A stretch of DNA of 64,000 nt, taken from the NCBI RefSeq assembly GCF_900185715.1, contig NZ_FYAS01000055.1, positions 62,001 through 126,000 on the forward strand. The letters run 5' to 3'. The stretch's first letter is position 1, and each line of letters begins with the position of its first letter. Origin of the DNA: Allobosea sp. CS1GBMeth4 (GTDB lineage: Bacteria; Pseudomonadota; Alphaproteobacteria; Rhizobiales; Beijerinckiaceae). Shown piece by piece: positions 60,755 through 64,000 of the stretch. The position numbers were made by a program, and so were the translations under genes. The notes under the pieces are model-generated. The model made no database searches. It was not told where the DNA came from and was given only the letters and a program-made list of their open reading frames with translations.

Positions 60755-61144
60755 TCACTCGTACGCGCCGACACGGCGCCGCCGACGCGGTGCCTTCGGC
60801 TCGGCCGGAAGCATGTCACCCTTGCCTCCTTCGATCAGCCTGAGACCGGACAGGCTCGGCGGCAGGTCCGGCGGAACGGTGGAGCCGAGATCGGGGCAGT
60901 AACCGCCGCAGGGCTGCTTGTGGTGCACGACACGGCCATTGCGCTTGGCCGGACGGTGCGGGCATGCCCCGCGAAAGCGCTCGACCAGGCTGGCGATCGT
61001 CTCCGCCGCTCCAAACTTCTCGGCCAGCCGCGCGAGCCTGGCATCGCCGTAGCGCCGGCAGCGTGTGCAGCGAAACCGGACGATGATCCACGGATAATGC
61101 TCAAGCGTCGTCTCCGGATGCGGTGTCGGGTCAGGGTTCGTCAT
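60755..61144 (-). CDS. Zinc-ribbon-like unknown protein
   Basis: A 129-aa protein. IVRFRCTRCRRYGDARLARLAEKFG is a CxxC zinc ribbon followed by a helix, and further Cys are in GACPH and CGGYCPDL. It ends in a very basic tail (PRRRRRVGAYE). ATG at 61144 overlaps the upstream gene's end by 14 bases. Nucleic acid binding is possible. Confidence 0.7.
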   Translation of the reverse strand: MTNPDPTPHPETTLEHYPWIIVRFRCTRCRRYGDARLARLAEKFGAAETIASLVERFRGACPHRPAKRNGRVVHHKQPCGGYCPDLGSTVPPDLPPSLSGLRLIEGGKGDMLPAEPKAPRRRRRVGAYE

Positions 61145-61364
61145 CGGCGCGTGGCGGCCGGGCGCCTTCCGAGAACAGCCCGCGCAGGAAGCCGCGCGAG
61201 GACGAGCGGTCGGCGTCCGCCAGCAGCACGAGGAAATCATGCGCGAGCGCCCGCAGCGCCGCGGATTCCGAGCCGTGCTCCTCGAGCAGATCGGTGATCA
61301 CCCCGGTGATCTCGGCGTCAAGGGAAGTGTCCTCGATTCTCTGGTCGGCTGGCTGGGCTGACAT
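61131..61364 (-). CDS. Small helical unknown protein
   Basis: A 77-aa acidic protein: TGVITDLLEEHGSESAALRALAHDFLVLL is one long helix pair, and the tail is polar. It is transcribed with the zinc-ribbon gene (stop overlaps its start). Its start at 61364 directly abuts a divergent start codon for the next + strand frame, so promoters must lie inside coding sequence. No family recognised. Confidence 0.6.
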   Translation of the reverse strand: MSAQPADQRIEDTSLDAEITGVITDLLEEHGSESAALRALAHDFLVLLADADRSSSRGFLRGLFSEGARPPRADDEP

Positions 61365-61392
61365 GTCTCAAATCCCTGGATATGAGAACATA

Positions 61393-61647
61393 ATGAGAAC
61401 AGACGAGCCCGAAGAGTCAAGCCGACCAAGGGTTGCACCCCGGCCGATGACGCTCGCCAACATGCGGGCGCAGGGCGTGCGCTACGTGTCGCTGTTCTGC
61501 GGAATTCCCTGCAGCCACCATGCCGACATCTGTGCGGACGCGCTGCCGGCGGACATGCCGGTGCCCGAGATCGGCCAGCACTATCGCTGCTCGAAATGCG
61601 GCCGCAAGGGCGTGATCAGCCGGCCGGCATGGCATAGACGAGAGTGA
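61393..61647 (+). CDS. Small PMTLxNMR-type zinc-ribbon protein
   Basis: An 84-aa protein: RPMTLANMRAQGVRYVSLFCG, then ADMPVPEIGQHYRCSKCGRKG and RPAW at the end. This 'PMTL-NMR-GVR' small protein with a single C-terminal CxxC ribbon is widespread in Hyphomicrobiales, often next to similar genes. ATG at 61393 chosen; ATG at 61363 is in frame and would overlap the divergent gene. Confidence 0.75.
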   Translation: MRTDEPEESSRPRVAPRPMTLANMRAQGVRYVSLFCGIPCSHHADICADALPADMPVPEIGQHYRCSKCGRKGVISRPAWHRRE

Positions 61648-61819
61648 CCGCTGGGGGGCGGAAAGACCGCTGGCCGCCATAGGAGGCTGCAACGACTGCC
61701 GGTGATGCCCGCTCAATGTGCTTGAATTGCAACAGACATGCGCATCAACCCCTAGTAGATTTTACCGCGTCGAACTAGCAGCCAGTCCCTCGGCGAACCT
61801 GACGACTAGGAAGATAGCC

Positions 61820-62473
61820 ATGAAGAAATATCTGCTCACCAGCGTTGCTGCCCTTGGCCTGATCGCCGCCGGCGCCGCCTCAGCCGCCGACCTGCCGTCG
61901 CGCAAGGGCCCGGTCGCCGCTCCGGTCTACGTTCCCGCCTTCACCTGGACCGGCTTCTACGTCGGTGCCAACGCCGGCTACGGCTGGGGCAACGTGAACA
62001 CCAACGCCGCTGTCAGCATCGGGGACCTCGACGGGTTCATCGGTGGCGGCCAGGTCGGTTACAACTACCAGATCGGCCAGTTCGTGCTCGGCGCCGAAGC
62101 GGATTTCCAGGGCGCTGACCTCGATACCGGCACGAACATCTTGGGCGCGAGCGTCAAGACCGAGTATTTCGGCACCGTCCGCGCTCGCGCCGGCGTCGCT
62201 TTCGACCGCTTCCTGGTGTACGCCACTGGTGGTTGGGCTTACGGCAACGTGAAGACCTCGATCCCGCTGATCGGTTTCTCGTCCGACCGGACCCACACCG
62301 GCGGCTTCGCTGTCGGCGGCGGTATCGAGTACGCCTTCACCGACAACCTGATCGGCGGCGTCGAGTATCTCTACGTCGATCTCGGCGAGAAGAATGTCAC
62401 CACGATCGTCGGCACCGGCAAGGTTGGCACCGACTTCTCGGTCGTCCGCGCCCGCCTCAGCTACAAGTTCTGA
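61820..62473 (+). CDS. Outer membrane beta-barrel protein (Omp31-like)
   Basis: A 217-aa outer-membrane protein. The signal peptide ends ASAADLP; then comes TWTGFYVGANAGYGWGN, the opening strand of the Omp31/Omp25 family; eight amphipathic strands; and a C-terminal RARLSYKF with terminal Phe, the BAM signal. AGGAAG precedes the ATG. A strong terminator follows 22 bases after the stop, so it is a monocistronic, probably abundant gene. Confidence 0.93.
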   Translation: MKKYLLTSVAALGLIAAGAASAADLPSRKGPVAAPVYVPAFTWTGFYVGANAGYGWGNVNTNAAVSIGDLDGFIGGGQVGYNYQIGQFVLGAEADFQGADLDTGTNILGASVKTEYFGTVRARAGVAFDRFLVYATGGWAYGNVKTSIPLIGFSSDRTHTGGFAVGGGIEYAFTDNLIGGVEYLYVDLGEKNVTTIVGTGKVGTDFSVVRARLSYKF

Positions 62474-62495
62474 TCCAACCTCATCGGATCTGAAC

Positions 62496-62525
62496 AACCC
62501 GGTGGCCGAGGCCACCGGGTTTTTT
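62496..62525 (+). terminator. Rho-independent terminator of the porin gene
   Basis: AACCCGGTGG pairs with CCACCGGGTT around a short GC loop and is followed by TTTTT. The stem of 10 bp or more and the T run make it one of the strongest terminators in the window. Confidence 0.92.
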
Positions 62526-62581
62526 GTTGCATCCGCCTCGGCAGTCTTGCCGACATTGATCCCAGTCCGGATTTGGTGGCT

Positions 62582-62830
62582 TCAAGGCGTCCGTTCGACC
62601 AGTGCGTCGGAGATTTCCCGTTCGAGCGCTGCGATCAGCTCTCGATACTCTTCTGCGATGGCGGCCGCCTCGGGGCTGCCGGCCCGCTTCCCCCACCAAT
62701 GGACGGCCTCGCAGGCGAGCGAATAGGCCTCATAAAGGTCCGCAGGGGCTTGCACCTGCAGCAGATCGGTGCGGCGGTCGGGCCAGAGGAGCATGAGCCT
62801 CGCCAAGCCGGCCTTCAGTTCTCGCGTCAT
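62582..62830 (-). CDS. Small helical unknown protein
   Basis: An 82-aa protein, almost entirely helical (LYEAYSLACEAVHWWGKRA, then AEEYRELIAALEREISDAL). No motif recognised. It stands alone between the porin and DUF3606 genes. Confidence 0.55.
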   Translation of the reverse strand: MTRELKAGLARLMLLWPDRRTDLLQVQAPADLYEAYSLACEAVHWWGKRAGSPEAAAIAEEYRELIAALEREISDALVERTP

Positions 62831-62927
62831 ACCACCAACTACGTTGCTGCTATGAGGTTAGTTCCAGCTGGCACAGCATGGAACCAGGGCCTTGCTGACG
62901 AGTCCTTCCCGCGAAAGGAGAACCGCC

Positions 62928-63110
62928 ATGGCCGACGACAAGAGCGAACGCGGACCGCAGGACCGCAGCCGCATCAATCTCAGCGAGGATTACGAGGTCC
63001 GCTACTGGACCAAGAAGTTCGGCGTTTCGAAGGAAGAGCTGAAGCGGGCGGTCGCCAAGGCTGGATCGAGCGCCGCGGCTGTCGCGCGCGAACTTGGCAA
63101 GACGCTCTGA
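62928..63110 (+). CDS. DUF3606 domain-containing protein
   Basis: A 60-aa protein with the DUF3606 pattern: RSRINLSEDYEVRYWTKKFGVSKEELKRAVAKAG and a short C-terminal helix. GAAAGGAG lies 7 bases before the ATG. Family role unknown. Confidence 0.9.
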   Translation: MADDKSERGPQDRSRINLSEDYEVRYWTKKFGVSKEELKRAVAKAGSSAAAVARELGKTL

Positions 63111-63232
63111 CGCGATCCGCTGCGGCGACCCGCGTATTGCGATCGCGATGTGGAATACCAAAATGTCATGATCGACCTTCGACGCCGAAGGTCGTCAACC
63201 CGGATCCATGTTGCTTTTCGGAGGATATGGCT

Positions 63233-63574
63233 ATGGCAACAGCTCCCGTTCGTCGCCCGCAGCACGGGGACTTGCGGTCGAGGAATTCAGACCACTTTGA
63301 GCGCCCGGTGGTCATCCTGGTCGGCTTCGGGCACCCGGCCGCGATTTCCTCAGTGATGGAAGCCTATATGTTCCTGGTCGACTGGCCGCCGAGTAGACGC
63401 GCCTCTGGCCATGACTTCGCGATAAAGGCCTGTCAGGCAGCCTTGCGCGACGAGATCGAGGCCGAGACGGTGCGGGGAATCTTCGTCGGCCTGGCGGAGA
63501 AGTATAACATTCTCGCGCCGGACTTCGGCGCCTTCGCTGCCGCCTACACCGAAGGTAGGCGGGGACGGGCTTGA
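63233..63574 (+). CDS. DUF982 domain-containing protein
   Basis: A 113-aa protein. RPVVILVGFGHPAAISSVMEAYMFLVDWPP, then ACQAALRDEIEAETVRGIFVGLAEKYNIL follow the DUF982 layout seen in many small rhizobial proteins. GGAGG 8 bases before ATG 63233 decides the start over ATG 63227, which is only 2 bases from it. It is convergent with the ligase gene; their stops adjoin. Confidence 0.8.
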   Translation: MATAPVRRPQHGDLRSRNSDHFERPVVILVGFGHPAAISSVMEAYMFLVDWPPSRRASGHDFAIKACQAALRDEIEAETVRGIFVGLAEKYNILAPDFGAFAAAYTEGRRGRA

Positions 63575-64000
63575 TCATCCGCCCAGGCGGTAAACCTGCG
63601 CCTCGTCGGCCTTCTCGCGCAGACCCTTGAAGGAGGCATGGCGCAGCTTGTCGTCATGCGTCCAGCCGCGATAGGCGATCTCGGCGGCGAGCTTCGGCCG
63701 CACCCAGACGACGCCCTTGCGCGCCATCCGCACCGGCGGCGACTGCGCCTTGATCCGGTCGAGCTGCCGGCGCAGCGCCGTCGCGCTGTCGACGGTGAAG
63801 CCGGTGCCGACGCTGCCGGCATAGGTCAGACCATAATTGCCCTTGGCCGCGAGCAGCAGCCGCCCGATGCCGCCAAGCGCGACGCTCGAGGGCTCATAGC
63901 CGATGATCAGGAAGGTGTCGGCCTGGATGCATTTGATCTTGAGCCAGTCGCCGCCGCGGCCGGAGCGATAGGGCGCGTCGCGGCGCTTGGCGATGATGCC
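63575..64000 (-). CDS. ATP-dependent DNA ligase (LigD type), C-terminal part
   Basis: The last 141 codons of an ATP-dependent DNA ligase; the rest lies beyond the window. It opens in GIIAKRRDAPYRSGRGGDWLKIKC, which joins nucleotidyltransferase motifs IV and V (Lys in IAKR and the second Lys in KIK). An OB-fold domain follows, ending in LRHASFKGLREKADEAQVY, the usual LigD ending of this domain. Whether polymerase and nuclease domains are present cannot be seen. Confidence 0.9.
   Translation of the reverse strand, partial: GIIAKRRDAPYRSGRGGDWLKIKCIQADTFLIIGYEPSSVALGGIGRLLLAAKGNYGLTYAGSVGTGFTVDSATALRRQLDRIKAQSPPVRMARKGVVWVRPKLAAEIAYRGWTHDDKLRHASFKGLREKADEAQVYRLGG

Overview
The window looks like chromosomal DNA of a high-GC alphaproteobacterium in the Hyphomicrobiales. 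Bosea or a close relative is my best guess from general resemblance, not from a database match. Support comes from the irr-fabA-fabB-fabI neighbourhood with a haem-type GCPFHD motif in Irr, from O-succinylhomoserine sulfhydrylase as the methionine route, from DUF3606, DUF982 and DUF3303 small proteins, from an Omp31-like porin, and from many oligopeptide and sulfonate-type ABC importers.

1-30.5 kb is ordinary chromosome. An oligopeptide/dipeptide ABC operon (1-4598) is followed by a coupled alpha/beta hydrolase. Then come a DapA-family lyase, a fumarylacetoacetate hydrolase-type enzyme and an Lrp regulator, an SsuABC-like importer (8503-11196), metZ, and the unsaturated fatty acid/iron block (fabI, fabB, fabA, irr). 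A glyoxylate reductase-like dehydrogenase, an HxlR regulator, an NAD(P)-binding protein and tRNA-Leu(CAG) follow. Next is a trypsin-like protease, a three-gene MacAB/Lol-type exporter, and a stress-type group (universal stress protein, PRPP synthetase, APH-fold protein, phosphoribosyltransferase). Both promoter regions of that group carry FixK/FNR-like TTGA-N6-TCAA boxes, one exact and one with a mismatch.

30.5-47 kb is accessory DNA with visibly lower GC and mixed codon use. It begins with a decayed phage-type (DUF5681-like) gene and ends its first part with a decayed tyrosine recombinase (37440-37591). Between them lie a membrane-anchored unknown, an A/C-biased repeat tract, a possible tiny hydrophobic peptide gene with its own terminator, and a compact defence-like block: a 430-aa unknown, an ADP-ribosyltransferase-like protein, an AbiC-like HEPN membrane protein, a DUF3800 protein and a second HEPN-like protein. 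Next come a lipoprotein, a small Cys-rich protein, and a complete His-Xaa-Ser (HXS) system in the order hxsD-hxsB-hxsC-hxsA. Two radical SAM enzymes are translationally coupled to a secreted substrate with five tandem His-X-Ser triplets and a peptidoglycan-binding domain. A trypsin-like protease follows immediately. A paralogue of that protease's catalytic domain sits beside the tRNA at 22 kb.

47.3-58 kb is a single-strand catabolic locus: a divergent peptide deformylase, an M20 deacylase, a polar amino acid ABC importer, an amidase, an Lrp regulator, a class IV aminotransferase, a 2-amino-3-ketobutyrate CoA ligase, then a tandem glycine riboswitch in front of a FAD-dependent D-amino acid dehydrogenase. 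I read it as uptake, deacylation and breakdown of N-acyl or D/L amino acids leading to glycine.

58-64 kb returns to small stress and conserved genes: GlsB-type membrane protein, YidB, SRAP (HMCES/YedK) protein, Zn-ribbon proteins, Omp31-like porin, DUF3606, DUF982, and the C-terminal end of an ATP-dependent DNA ligase of the LigD type. A degenerate repeat of about 45 bp (core GTCTGCTT...GGC...GTCCG...TGGCGC) recurs at gene borders across the accessory part. It is the most widespread non-coding pattern in the window.
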